DNA from: Candidatus Gastranaerophilales bacterium
GTDB taxonomy: Bacteria > Cyanobacteriota > Vampirovibrionia > Gastranaerophilales > Gastranaerophilaceae
Reading direction: 5' to 3'
DNA length: 64,000 nt
Assembly (NCBI GenBank): GCA_910588555.1
Contig: CAJUPC010000001.1
Location: 18,860 to 82,859, forward strand
The translations under genes and the position numbers were made by a program. Positions 1 to 8,742 of the stretch are shown piece after piece (the stretch's first letter is position 1; every line of letters begins with the position of its first letter). Below the pieces are notes generated by a model. That model was not told the DNA's origin and made no database searches. It saw only the letters and a list, made by a program, of their open reading frames with translations.

Positions 1-294
1 AGTTATATCGGGAGTGATAATAAGTTTGTTTCTGTCAGATGAAGTTAATTTGTAGCCGTTAGTAAATTTAACAGCATTAGAAGCTCTTTCGCAAGCTCCG
101 CAGAATGTACATTTGCCCATATCAATCGATAAAGGATTTGTTTTGAGTGCACCTGTCGGGCAAATTTTTTCATCACATTCGTAGTTTTCTGACAAAATAG
201 GAAAGCCTCTGAACTGCTCTCTCATCGGAGCATTTTTAATATCTTTTATAAATTGGTTTCCTTGAAAAATTCTTGATTTTAATGTATCAAACAT
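1..294 (-). CDS. 4Fe-4S protein of a hydrogenase-4-like complex, probably fused to a NuoB-like domain (C-terminus outside window)
   Basis: The first 98 codons of a gene that runs off the left edge; the start is the ATG at 294, just below the stop of the HyfG-like gene. Residues Cys45-Pro, Cys62, Cys65 and Cys68 form one [4Fe-4S] site (CxxCxxC after a separate CP motif); Cys40 is an extra cysteine. In hyf and related operons this position holds an electron-transfer subunit (ferredoxin-like and/or NuoB-like), and some relatives fuse a short ferredoxin domain to NuoB. The fusion is inference because the rest is not in the window. It is the last visible gene of the operon and is expected on the cytoplasmic arm of the complex. 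Confidence 0.7.
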   Translation of the reverse strand, partial: MFDTLKSRIFQGNQFIKDIKNAPMREQFRGFPILSENYECDEKICPTGALKTNPLSIDMGKCTFCGACERASNAVKFTNGYKLTSSDRNKLIITPDIT

Positions 295-305
295 GTTTTT
301 ATTCC

Positions 306-1772
306 TTATAAATCGTTTCCTGAATAAGACAGGTTAAAGCTTTTATTACACAATGGAAAATCTGAAACCCCGTTATTTCTTACAGCAAGTGCAAGTCCGT
401 ACCAGTTGTTGAATGACGGGTCTTTGATTTTGTAACGTGAAAGTTTCCTGTTATCGTCCGTAAGTGCGATATGTACAACTTCTCCGCGCCAGCCCTCAAC
501 TATTGAAATTGCAAGAGAGTTTTGTGATAATCCAGTATTGTTGTCTGTGCAAATTTTGTCATTGGTGTAGTCTTTCATTTTTGCAAAGATTTTTTTGATT
601 ATTGAATACGACTGTAAAATTTCTTTATATCTCAATTTAAATCTTGAATTAACGTCACCTGATGCTTTGAAAAATTTCTTTTCAATTTGAAGTTCCGAGA
701 GTAATTTGTCGGGGAAATCAAAACGTGAATCCAAATCCACACCAGCCGCACGCGCAGCCATTCCGACAAGACCTGCTTCTTTTGCGCGTTCCATGCTTAT
801 TGTTCCTGTTTTTTCAAGTCTTGACATTACAGTGGAATTTTTTAGCATTGTATTTGTCATTCTTTCAACATCTTTTATAACTTTTTCCAGAGTTTTTAAA
901 GCTCTTTGTAATTTATCTTCTGTTATGTCGTAATTCACTCCGCCGACTGTGATAAGCCCGCGTCCGAAACGGCTTCCGCTGAATTCCAGCATTGTGTTAA
1001 TAACGAGAGTTCTTGTTGCTCCGAATACGGATGCACCCATTAAATACGCTATGTCACCTGCTATTGCACCTAAATCTCCGATATGAATTGCCATTCTTTC
1101 CATTTCAAGTGCAGCTTTTCTGATTAATTGTGCTTTTTGGGGAATTTCAATATCTTTTAAAATTTCCATAACTTGTGAGTATGCAGTGTTGTAAGCTATT
1201 ACGCTATCCCCGCAAATTGATTCTGCAAGCTGGTTTGACGGATTTGAAAGCATTAATTCTTCAACCCCTCTGTGCTGATAGCCGAGCATAATTTCAAGAT
1301 GATAAACAGTTTCGCCGTTGCACATAAACCTGAAATGCCCCGGTTCAATTACTCCCGCGTGAATTGGACCTACTGCAACCTGATGAACTTCTTCTCCGTT
1401 CATTTCAAAGAATTTGTATTCGTCCTGATTTAATCTTACAGGTTTCAACCAGGGGTGGTTTAAAGGTTGAATTCCGAATTGTTCATAAAATTCTCTTTCA
1501 AAAATATGAAATGCGGGGATTTCATTTGTTAAACATTCATAAGATTTTTCCTCGGCGCCAAATAGTGCAGAAGAAACATAAAGTTCACCGTTTTTGTCAT
1601 CAGCAAGGATTACAAAAAGTTTTGTTCTTCCCATTCCCCAATCTTTGCCGAAAAATCCTACAGGACGCAGGGCTGATGAAATAATTTCACTGCGTAATTC
1701 ATTAATTGAAAGTTCTGGTATATCTGCTAAATTCAGTTTTGTATTATTACGGGTTTTAATCCAGTTTGTCAT
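306..1772 (-). CDS. HyfG/NuoCD-like large subunit lacking the bridging NiFe cysteines
   Basis: A 488-residue fusion of a NuoC-like N-terminal domain (about residues 1-125) to a NuoD/hydrogenase large-subunit-like domain. A functional [NiFe] site needs two CxxC motifs. Here the first reads C187-G-D-S190 and the second C475-N-K-S478, so the second cysteine of each pair, the one that bridges Ni and Fe in true enzymes, is serine. This points to an energy-converting-hydrogenase-related (Ehr-type) complex rather than an H2-evolving enzyme; that step is inference from the family. The start has an upstream AAGGAT. It lies 10 bases after the HyfF-like gene and 11 before the Fe-S gene, in one operon. 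Confidence 0.85.
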   Translation of the reverse strand: MTNWIKTRNNTKLNLADIPELSINELRSEIISSALRPVGFFGKDWGMGRTKLFVILADDKNGELYVSSALFGAEEKSYECLTNEIPAFHIFEREFYEQFGIQPLNHPWLKPVRLNQDEYKFFEMNGEEVHQVAVGPIHAGVIEPGHFRFMCNGETVYHLEIMLGYQHRGVEELMLSNPSNQLAESICGDSVIAYNTAYSQVMEILKDIEIPQKAQLIRKAALEMERMAIHIGDLGAIAGDIAYLMGASVFGATRTLVINTMLEFSGSRFGRGLITVGGVNYDITEDKLQRALKTLEKVIKDVERMTNTMLKNSTVMSRLEKTGTISMERAKEAGLVGMAARAAGVDLDSRFDFPDKLLSELQIEKKFFKASGDVNSRFKLRYKEILQSYSIIKKIFAKMKDYTNDKICTDNNTGLSQNSLAISIVEGWRGEVVHIALTDDNRKLSRYKIKDPSFNNWYGLALAVRNNGVSDFPLCNKSFNLSYSGNDL

Positions 1773-1782
1773 ATTTTTATCC

Positions 1783-3216
1783 TTATAGTCCGTTTATACA
1801 GTTGAGAATTATATTATTCAAAAATTTGGGGATGTAAATTCCGAGTGTAAAAACTAATATTAACATTATTATTTGCGGAATATACATACATAGCGAGACT
1901 TTATTTCTATTTGCTTCAATCACATTGGTTTTGTCTTCGCTGACTTTGCCAAATGCTGTTTTAATAACAACATGGCCGAGTCCGTATAGAATAGTTGTTA
2001 AAAGCAAAACGAATAATGTGCAAAGAATGTAGTGACCCTGTGCTATCATAGTTTTTGCAAATAAAAATTCGCTTATGAATAACACCGATGTCGGGAAAGC
2101 ACAAATAGCAAGAAATGACGCAATCCACAAAGTTCCTGTTTTTCCGTCAGCTTTTATTAATCCGTTTACGGATTTTATTCTTTTGGTTTGATATAATTCC
2201 AAAACATTTCCCGAGGTTAAAAAGAAAGAAGCTTTGGCAAGCGAATGTCCGATTACATGAAGAATTACCGCGTAATACGCTCCGAGTGCAAGCCCGATTG
2301 CCAAAATCCCCATGTTTTCAATTGAAGAATATGCAAGCATTCTTTTGTAATTTTTTATGTGATATATAAATACCGCAGTTATGAAAAGTGAAATAAATCC
2401 CATTAAAAGAAGCATAAATCTTGCATAATTCGAGCAGCCTGCAAGGTCTGTAATTTTGAAAACTCTCACGATAACAAGAAATGCTGAGTTCAATAATGCG
2501 GCCGAAAGCAATGCCGAAATAGGAGACGGAGCTTCCGAATGAGCATCGGGAAGCCAAAAATGTACGGGAGCCAGCCCCATTTTTGCACCAAACCCAAACA
2601 GCATAAATATAAAAGCAAGTTTAAGCCAGTTTGTATCAAAACTTTGAGCATGCTGATAAAGTTCCGAAAAGTTTAATGTATTTATACTTCCTGACGAGAT
2701 ATTTAATAAAATAATTCCGACAAAAGCAAGTGCAATACCTATTGAACAGATAAAAACATATTTCCAGGCCGCTTCAATTGAGTGTTTTGTCTTGTTAAAA
2801 TAAATCAAATAAGCACTTGAAAGTGTTGTTGCTTCAATCAAAACCCACGCAAGTCCCAAATCCGTGCTCAATAATGTTCCTGTCATTGAAAGAACAAAGA
2901 TTAAAATCATAAACGAATAGTGGCTAATCCTTTTTGCAGGTGTATCAAAAGTTTTTACATATCCGGTGTTATAAAGCGCAACAGCAAGATAAACAATCGA
3001 AAGTACAAGCAAGAATATCTGATTAACTCCGTCAACAGCAAAATATGGCGAAGCCTCTTTTGTTCCAAATCCTGCACAAATCATCATAGTAATAACAAAA
3101 TGTATTACCGCATAAAGGTTTATCATAAATGTGTTAAACTTGGGCTTTTTAATCAAAAGCACAAGTAATGCGGCAATTATCGGAAATATTAAAAGTGTAC
3201 TAATCATTATATTCAT
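1783..3216 (-). CDS. HyfF/NuoN-like proton-translocating membrane subunit
   Basis: A 477-residue polytopic membrane protein of the complex I antiporter-like (Mrp/NuoL/M/N) family. It contains the typical segment ending in HFWLPDAHSEAPSPISALLS, which carries the lysine/histidine channel region, and the conserved YSSIENMG helix. It is expected to move protons or sodium ions across the inner membrane. It overlaps the end of the HyfE-like gene by 17 bases, a sign of translational coupling. In E. coli hyf the equivalent is HyfF, and gene order here (B-C-E-F-G) follows hyf with no HyfD. The ion moved is unknown. Confidence 0.85.
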   Translation of the reverse strand: MNIMISTLLIFPIIAALLVLLIKKPKFNTFMINLYAVIHFVITMMICAGFGTKEASPYFAVDGVNQIFLLVLSIVYLAVALYNTGYVKTFDTPAKRISHYSFMILIFVLSMTGTLLSTDLGLAWVLIEATTLSSAYLIYFNKTKHSIEAAWKYVFICSIGIALAFVGIILLNISSGSINTLNFSELYQHAQSFDTNWLKLAFIFMLFGFGAKMGLAPVHFWLPDAHSEAPSPISALLSAALLNSAFLVIVRVFKITDLAGCSNYARFMLLLMGFISLFITAVFIYHIKNYKRMLAYSSIENMGILAIGLALGAYYAVILHVIGHSLAKASFFLTSGNVLELYQTKRIKSVNGLIKADGKTGTLWIASFLAICAFPTSVLFISEFLFAKTMIAQGHYILCTLFVLLLTTILYGLGHVVIKTAFGKVSEDKTNVIEANRNKVSLCMYIPQIIMLILVFTLGIYIPKFLNNIILNCINGL

Positions 3217-3850
3217 AATCCTTTAAATCTGATAAATTCGAAACTTCCAAATCTTTAAATTCTTTGTTAATCTCGTTTACAAAAAGTCCAAGAATGTAAA
3301 CTGCAATAAATACATCAAGCAAAACTCCCATATTCACAAGCATTGGCATTTCTTTTGCAACAGAAAGCGAAAGTAAAAATATTCCGTTTTCCATTGTTAT
3401 AAATTCAATTACGTTAGAAAGTATTTTGTGCTTAATTGTAATCAGCCATAAACTTATTATAATTGTTGAGATTGAAACTCCGAAAAACATTGGTGAAATG
3501 AGTTTTACTGACGAAATATAATAGTTTGACGCCAAAAATGAAGTCAACAAAATTATACTTGAAATTACAAGACAGTAAAAATGAGGGATATTTGCCGCTG
3601 CGTCGCGGTTTGAATGAGTTTTTTTCAATACTCTGTATAAAAACCACGGAATAATTATTGATTTTACAACAAGAGTTTCAACGGTTAAAAATGCAAAACT
3701 CAAACCGTTGACATGCTCCATGCCCGCACAGCAGATTAAAAACAAAAGTATACCTTGAATTATAAGTAATCTGACGTGAGCAATAATTCTGCTTGTTGCC
3801 GCAAGATATAACATTGTAAGTCCGAAAAGTATAATAAATCCGTCTGCCAT
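3200..3850 (-). CDS. HyfE-like membrane subunit
   Basis: A 216-residue protein with about six hydrophobic segments and a polar C-terminus rich in Asp, Glu and Lys. Length, topology and position between the HyfC- and HyfF-like genes identify it as the HyfE/NuoK-like subunit of a hydrogenase-4-type complex. The family is poorly conserved in sequence, so context carries much of the call. It starts 2 bases after the preceding gene's stop and overlaps the next gene by 17 bases. Confidence 0.75.
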   Translation of the reverse strand: MADGFIILFGLTMLYLAATSRIIAHVRLLIIQGILLFLICCAGMEHVNGLSFAFLTVETLVVKSIIIPWFLYRVLKKTHSNRDAAANIPHFYCLVISSIILLTSFLASNYYISSVKLISPMFFGVSISTIIISLWLITIKHKILSNVIEFITMENGIFLLSLSVAKEMPMLVNMGVLLDVFIAVYILGLFVNEINKEFKDLEVSNLSDLKDYEYND

Positions 3851-3852
3851 TT

Positions 3853-4770
3853 TTAACCTCCAAACATCTTTGCCGTTACAAGTGCGAGTACAACAAGAGC
3901 CAACGAACTCATAATAAATATGAATTCAAATACGTGCGACATTCTTATACGAGCCATTCCCGACTCAATTGTTCCTATCAAAACCGAAATCACAAACATC
4001 ACTGCAAGATAGCACAATACGTAAGCCCATTCCGCAATACTTTGAGGAATTATCATATAAGCAATTAATGATGAAATTAAAAACATTTTTATTGAATTAG
4101 CCCATGTGAAAAATGCCAGGTCGCTTCCGGAATTGTCCAAAATCATAACTTCATGAATCATGGTTAATTCCAAATGGGTTGCAGGGTCATCAACGGGAAC
4201 CCTTGAGCCTTCAATCAAAATCATCAGGAATAGAACAACAACCGCAAAAATTGTTATTAGAATGCCGTAACTTCCTGCATTTGAAAGAACATTCTGCAGG
4301 CTTTCAAACGTATAATTTCCGCTGAGTGCCATAATTGAAGCGATTGTAATAAAAAATGCGGGTTCAACGATTGATGTAAAACAAGCTTCTCTTGAAGCTC
4401 CCATTCCCTCAAAACTGCTTCCCGTGTCCATTGCGGAAATAAGTGAGAAAAATTTTCCCAAACTTAATGTATAAGCGAAAATTATTAATCCGCCTGTAAT
4501 ATTAATCAAAGCACTGCCTGTTGCAAGCGGGATGAAAAGTGAAGCAAAAAGCACTGTAACAATTGATATTACGGGTGCGATTTTGAAAACTTGCGATGTA
4601 GTTTCGCTGATTACAAAATCTTTTTTTAACAGTTTTTTGAAATCATAAAACGGCTGTAAAACGGAAGCGCCTTGTCTGCCGCCCCAAAAAGCCTTTGTTT
4701 TTTTTATTACACCCGCCATTAAAAACGGTACAAATAACAATATTAATAAGTTTAAAATAAGCATTATCAT
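3853..4770 (-). CDS. HyfC/HycD/NuoH-like membrane subunit
   Basis: A 305-residue membrane protein of the NuoH family. Recognisable parts are the N-terminal GRQGASVLQPFYDFKKLLKK stretch, the acidic loop with SSFEGMGASREACF, and EGSRVPVDDPATHLELTMIH, the quinone-site and ion-path loop in complex I. It joins the cytoplasmic arm to the antiporter-like subunits. Its ATG overlaps the stop of the HyfB-like gene by four bases (ATGA), so the two are translationally coupled. Confidence 0.9.
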   Translation of the reverse strand: MIMLILNLLILLFVPFLMAGVIKKTKAFWGGRQGASVLQPFYDFKKLLKKDFVISETTSQVFKIAPVISIVTVLFASLFIPLATGSALINITGGLIIFAYTLSLGKFFSLISAMDTGSSFEGMGASREACFTSIVEPAFFITIASIMALSGNYTFESLQNVLSNAGSYGILITIFAVVVLFLMILIEGSRVPVDDPATHLELTMIHEVMILDNSGSDLAFFTWANSIKMFLISSLIAYMIIPQSIAEWAYVLCYLAVMFVISVLIGTIESGMARIRMSHVFEFIFIMSSLALVVLALVTAKMFGG

Positions 4771-6758
4771 TTTCCTATAAATAAACTCCCGATTATTACT
4801 ATTACAAGAAATATCAAACCGTATTTGATATATGATTGAATATTTCCGCTTTGCAATAATTCAAATTTTGATAAAAACCATTCGTTGTATTTTACAAGCG
4901 GATGAATTATATAAGCTTCTTCAATGTCTTCAATCTGCAAGCTGAAATGAGAACTTTCGGGGAAAAGTTTTCGTGGTTTTTCAATATCAAAAACCTTTTT
5001 AAATAAAGGTGTAAGCATTGATAAAAACGGGCTTACATAAGATGATGCCGAATACTGCATACGATTGTTCGGTTTATTATAACCACAGCCCCAGGTTTCA
5101 TGCATTGAAATTCTGTTTTTTGTGAGTTTGATTTTTAATAAGCTTGCCGCAACAATTGCAAATAACAGGCCCGCCGCAAATACAGCAACGATTTTTACTA
5201 CCCACACAGTATTCATAAATTCGGAAGCTTCAAACTGCATTCCGCCAAGAACTATGCTTACGGGTCTTAATATTAATGAAAACGCATAATCAGGGAATAT
5301 TCCGATTAAAAATATAAATACCGCAAGAAATATCATTGGTATTATCATTGAAATTCCGTTGTCTTTTTTTATGTTTTCAGCCGCTTCACTTCTCGGCATT
5401 CCAAGAAACATTATGCTGAATGCTTTTGTAAAGCAAAGTATTGCCATAGTTCCTACTAACGCAAGACAAGCAATGGCAAACAACATTAGAAGAAGCATTG
5501 AGAAATTGTGGATTGATAAACTTTTGAACATTCCGAGATAAATCAAAATTTCGCTGATAAATCCGTTCAACGGAGGCAATCCGCATATTGCGACAGCACC
5601 GATTAAGAATAAAAGACCTGTTTTGGGCATTGATTTGATAATTCCGCCCATAACTTCTATATCTCGAGTATGCATTTTTGTATAAACGCTTCCCGCTGAA
5701 AGGAACAATAATTCTTTGAAAAGCGAATGGTTAATGATATGCAATACAGCTCCCGAAAATCCCAAGATTGCGATTACAGGTTGATTGTATGCCATAGCAA
5801 GCATGCCGGTACCAATACCCGTTCCGATTATTCCGATGTTTTCAATCGAAGAATACGCAAGCAGTTTTTTTATATCGTTTTGGGTAATTGCGTACATTAC
5901 ACCATACAGAGCGGTTATTAATGAAATTATTAACACTGTATAAGAAATAAATTTTGTCGGAGTACCTGAAAGTGCAAGTATTCTAAGTATTCCGTAAATT
6001 CCTGTTTTAATCATTACACCCGACATAACTCCGCTGACGTGGCTCGGTGCCGCGGGATGGGCGTCGGGAAGCCAGTTGTGAAACGGTACAAAGCCCGCTT
6101 TTGTTCCAAAACCGATGAAAAATAATATGAATATAATATTTTTCAAATATTCGCTGTTATTAAGCACGCCTGCAAATGAAGAAAAGTTAAAACTTCCAGC
6201 TTCGTTAGAAAGAATTGCAAAAGCAAGCATAATAAATATTACGGAAACATGCATGAATACAAGATATTTTATTCCTGCTTTTAAAACATCTTTCTTTTCG
6301 TTTTCAAATATTACAAGGAAAAATGAACTCAATGACATTATTTCCCAGCAGATTAAAAACATCATTGCGTTTTGACAGGTTACGACTGCAAGCATAGAAG
6401 CTGTCAATATCGGGAAAAATATTAAATGTGAATTTATATTTTTGCCTTTGTCAATATAATTTTGCAAATATCCCTTTGAATAAATTGCCGATAATGTGCT
6501 AATAACACAAATTATAATAATGAAAAATGCCGATAGCATATCAATTTGAAAATTAACTGCACCGAAAAGTCTGTTGAAGTCAAAAATTTTGTTCATACCC
6601 TGTGTGCCGAGTAAAACATTAACAGCAGGCATGAGGCATAACAATGATGCAATTGAATTTAAAATTGAAAGTACAATAATTTTATATTTTTCGTTAAACA
6701 AAGCAGAAATAAATCCACTTATAAAAAACAATGTTATTCCTATAAAAAATATATTCAT
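4767..6758 (-). CDS. HyfB/NuoL-like proton-translocating membrane subunit
   Basis: A 663-residue antiporter-like subunit, the longest of the complex. Conserved elements are FVPFHNWLPDAHPAAPSHVS, the following GVMSGVMIKTGIYG, and YSSIENIGIIG. The C-terminal extension after about residue 560 is longer than in NuoN-like proteins and resembles the HyfB C-terminal part. It is the first gene of the operon; a GGGA ribosome site precedes its ATG. Together with the HyfF-like subunit it gives the complex two antiporter-type pumps. The electron donor and acceptor cannot be read from this window. Confidence 0.87.
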   Translation of the reverse strand: MNIFFIGITLFFISGFISALFNEKYKIIVLSILNSIASLLCLMPAVNVLLGTQGMNKIFDFNRLFGAVNFQIDMLSAFFIIIICVISTLSAIYSKGYLQNYIDKGKNINSHLIFFPILTASMLAVVTCQNAMMFLICWEIMSLSSFFLVIFENEKKDVLKAGIKYLVFMHVSVIFIMLAFAILSNEAGSFNFSSFAGVLNNSEYLKNIIFILFFIGFGTKAGFVPFHNWLPDAHPAAPSHVSGVMSGVMIKTGIYGILRILALSGTPTKFISYTVLIISLITALYGVMYAITQNDIKKLLAYSSIENIGIIGTGIGTGMLAMAYNQPVIAILGFSGAVLHIINHSLFKELLFLSAGSVYTKMHTRDIEVMGGIIKSMPKTGLLFLIGAVAICGLPPLNGFISEILIYLGMFKSLSIHNFSMLLLMLFAIACLALVGTMAILCFTKAFSIMFLGMPRSEAAENIKKDNGISMIIPMIFLAVFIFLIGIFPDYAFSLILRPVSIVLGGMQFEASEFMNTVWVVKIVAVFAAGLLFAIVAASLLKIKLTKNRISMHETWGCGYNKPNNRMQYSASSYVSPFLSMLTPLFKKVFDIEKPRKLFPESSHFSLQIEDIEEAYIIHPLVKYNEWFLSKFELLQSGNIQSYIKYGLIFLVIVIIGSLFIGK

Positions 6759-6773
6759 ATCCCGAGCTCTATA

Positions 6774-6822
6774 ATTATATAATCACTGTATCTGTTTTAC
6801 CCCTAACAGATATGATTGTCAA
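6774..6822 (-). promoter_or_regulatory. Promoter region of the hyf-like operon with an inverted-repeat operator
   Basis: Reading leftwards, a TATAAT box lies at 6779-6774, about 15 bases before the first start codon. A perfect 8-base inverted repeat, TATCTGTT and AACAGATA with an 8-base spacer, covers 6789-6812, where a -35 box would be. A second possible promoter has TTGACA at 6822-6817 and TAAAAC at 6799-6794, with the repeat overlapping its -10. Either way the repeat is placed to control the operon. The regulator is unknown. Confidence 0.5.
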
Positions 6823-6849
6823 TAAATTTGCGCGGTAAATATACATTTT

Positions 6850-7671
6850 TTAGCGTTTTAATTCTTGTTTATCTGATTTTAATAAGTTTTCGACAACAGC
6901 AATTTGTGATTTTAATTTGTTAAGTTCAATTTCAAGATTAGTTGAATTTTTTATATCTTTTAATTCCTGTTCTTTTCTCGCATTTTCACTAAGTTCGCCG
7001 ATTGCATTTACTACAACACCAACAATTACATTCATAACGATGAATGATGAAGATAGAATAAACGAGATAAAATAAATCCATGCAGCAGGGAATACCGCTA
7101 TAACGGGTCTTGCAATACCCATTGACCAGCTTTCAAGTGTCATAATCTGGAACAATGAGTACATACTTTTGCCAATACTGCCGAAAAATTCAGGAAAAGC
7201 CTCGGCAAACATTGTAGTTCCCATAATTGAAAATATATAGAATATTAAAAGCAATAATAAACTTGCCCAACCAACATTCGGTATAGATTCGATAATAGCC
7301 TGAACAATAATTTTCAGACGATTTAATCTTGTAACCAATCTTAGTGCTCTTAACGCTCTTAATACTCTGAATGCACGGAAAGATGAAAAAGCTCCTCCTG
7401 TCGGTATCCAGGACATGGCAACAAGAATGAAATCAAAATTGTTCCAGCCGTCTTTAAAGAAATTTTTTCCGTAAACATATAATTTAATAAAAATTTCTAT
7501 CGTAAAAATAATTACACATACAGTGCAGGAGTTATGTAAAAATGTTCCGAATTTATTACATATTTGCGGATAAGTTAAAAGTCCGAGTATAATTGAATTA
7601 AAAATGATGACTGCAAGAATAAAATTTGTTACAAATTTGTTCTCAATAAAATTTTGTAATTTATTTTTCAT
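6850..7671 (-). CDS. Bacterial voltage-gated sodium channel (NavBac family)
   Basis: A 273-residue six-helix ion channel. The S4 voltage sensor (about residues 97-120) carries repeated arginines spaced by two hydrophobic residues (RAFRVLRALRALRL). The pore loop at 188-194 reads TLESWSM, matching the TLESW selectivity filter of NaChBac-type Na+ channels. After S6 the C-terminus (about 230-270) is a charged heptad-like helix, as expected for the coiled coil that holds the tetramer. The start overlaps ogt by 11 bases, so it is the last gene of the HAD-DedA-Ogt-channel operon. The family is well known in marine and alkaliphilic bacteria; its presence in an apparently fermentative host is noteworthy. 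Confidence 0.93.
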   Translation of the reverse strand: MKNKLQNFIENKFVTNFILAVIIFNSIILGLLTYPQICNKFGTFLHNSCTVCVIIFTIEIFIKLYVYGKNFFKDGWNNFDFILVAMSWIPTGGAFSSFRAFRVLRALRALRLVTRLNRLKIIVQAIIESIPNVGWASLLLLLIFYIFSIMGTTMFAEAFPEFFGSIGKSMYSLFQIMTLESWSMGIARPVIAVFPAAWIYFISFILSSSFIVMNVIVGVVVNAIGELSENARKEQELKDIKNSTNLEIELNKLKSQIAVVENLLKSDKQELKR

Positions 7672-8119
7672 ATTCCAATAGTTTCCTTTTTATGTCTAAT
7701 CCGCCAGCATAACCGACTAATTTACCGTTTTTGCCAATGACTCTATGGCATGGAATAATTATCGGTATAGGGTTTTTGTTATTTGCCATTCCGACTGCTC
7801 TTGAAGCTTTTGGATTTCCAACAGCAGCTGCAATGTCTTTATAACATGCAGTTTCTCCATACGGGATTTTTGTTAAGCATTGCCAAACCTTTTTTTGAAA
7901 TTCTGTACCTTGAGGGTTTAATGGTAAATCGAATGTTTGTCTTTTGCCTGAAAAATATTCTTCCAACTGTTTTTTTACTTCCCAAATTAAGGCTGAAGCC
8001 TTTATTTCGTAATTTTTGGTAACTAAGCTGTCTCGAAAAGAAATTTCCAGTAAAGATTTTTTATCCGTACATATCCATAATTTTCCTATTTCAAATTCAA
8101 AAGAGTAAGCGTAATTCAT
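7661..8119 (-). CDS. ogt: Methylated-DNA--[protein]-cysteine S-methyltransferase
   Basis: A 152-residue O6-alkylguanine-DNA alkyltransferase. It removes alkyl groups from O6-guanine by suicidal transfer to its own cysteine. The active-site motif IPCHRVIG lies near the C-terminus, preceded by the AVGNPKASRAVGMANNKNP winged-helix region and followed by the YAGG loop. The length fits the Ogt type without an Ada regulatory domain. It overlaps the DedA gene by four bases and the channel gene by 11. Confidence 0.95.
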   Translation of the reverse strand: MNYAYSFEFEIGKLWICTDKKSLLEISFRDSLVTKNYEIKASALIWEVKKQLEEYFSGKRQTFDLPLNPQGTEFQKKVWQCLTKIPYGETACYKDIAAAVGNPKASRAVGMANNKNPIPIIIPCHRVIGKNGKLVGYAGGLDIKRKLLEYEK

Positions 8120-8742
8120 GATTCTTTTAAATGTTTAACATGTTTATAAATATATAATACACCTAAAATTGCAAAAATTGCAACGATTGCAATATCAAAT
8201 TTGTGCCAGATATGTTTAAATGCTTCCATATTCTGACCCATTTTTACGCCAACATAAACAAGTAAATAGCTCCAAACAAGCGAACCTAAAAATGTTAGTG
8301 TGAAAAATATTCGTTTTTTAGCCCTTAAAATTCCTGCAGGAAGTGAGATGAAAGTTCTTACAACAGGCAGCATTCTGCATAAGAAAAATGCCCAATCGCC
8401 GTATTTTTCAACCCATTTGTCAGCTTCTTCAAGGTCTTTATGAGAAATTAAGAAATATTTTCCATATTTTTCAACGAATTTTCTTCCTCCAAAATATCCA
8501 AGATAATATGAAGGTATTGAACCTAAGACACAGCCGAATGCGCCTGCCAGTGCAGCAATATGAAAATTCATTTCGCCTTTGCTTACAATGTATCCTGCAA
8601 ATGGAAGAATGGCCTCACTCGGCAGAGGAATGTTACATGACTCTATTGCCATAAGCAAACTTATTCCCCAGGGACCCATGATTGTAATTACATGTTCAAT
8701 AAAGTTGATTAAGAATGCTAAAATTGCGTTTATAAAGTCCAT
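8116..8742 (-). CDS. DedA-family membrane protein
   Basis: A 208-residue inner-membrane protein of the DedA/VTT superfamily, implicated in flipping undecaprenyl phosphate or phospholipids. Characteristic pieces are the N-terminal segment with PSEAILPFAGYIVSKGEMN, the glycine-rich GSIPSYYLGYFGGR helix, and the arginine motif FLCRMLPVVRTFISLPAG. About five hydrophobic segments are visible. It overlaps the HAD gene by 13 bases and ogt by 4. Confidence 0.92.
   Translation of the reverse strand: MDFINAILAFLINFIEHVITIMGPWGISLLMAIESCNIPLPSEAILPFAGYIVSKGEMNFHIAALAGAFGCVLGSIPSYYLGYFGGRKFVEKYGKYFLISHKDLEEADKWVEKYGDWAFFLCRMLPVVRTFISLPAGILRAKKRIFFTLTFLGSLVWSYLLVYVGVKMGQNMEAFKHIWHKFDIAIVAIFAILGVLYIYKHVKHLKES

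Noticed and set aside
306..6758. Formate hydrogenlyase or true group 4 [NiFe] hydrogenase
   Set aside because: Two of the four metal-binding cysteines are serine, and no formate dehydrogenase gene is visible in the window.
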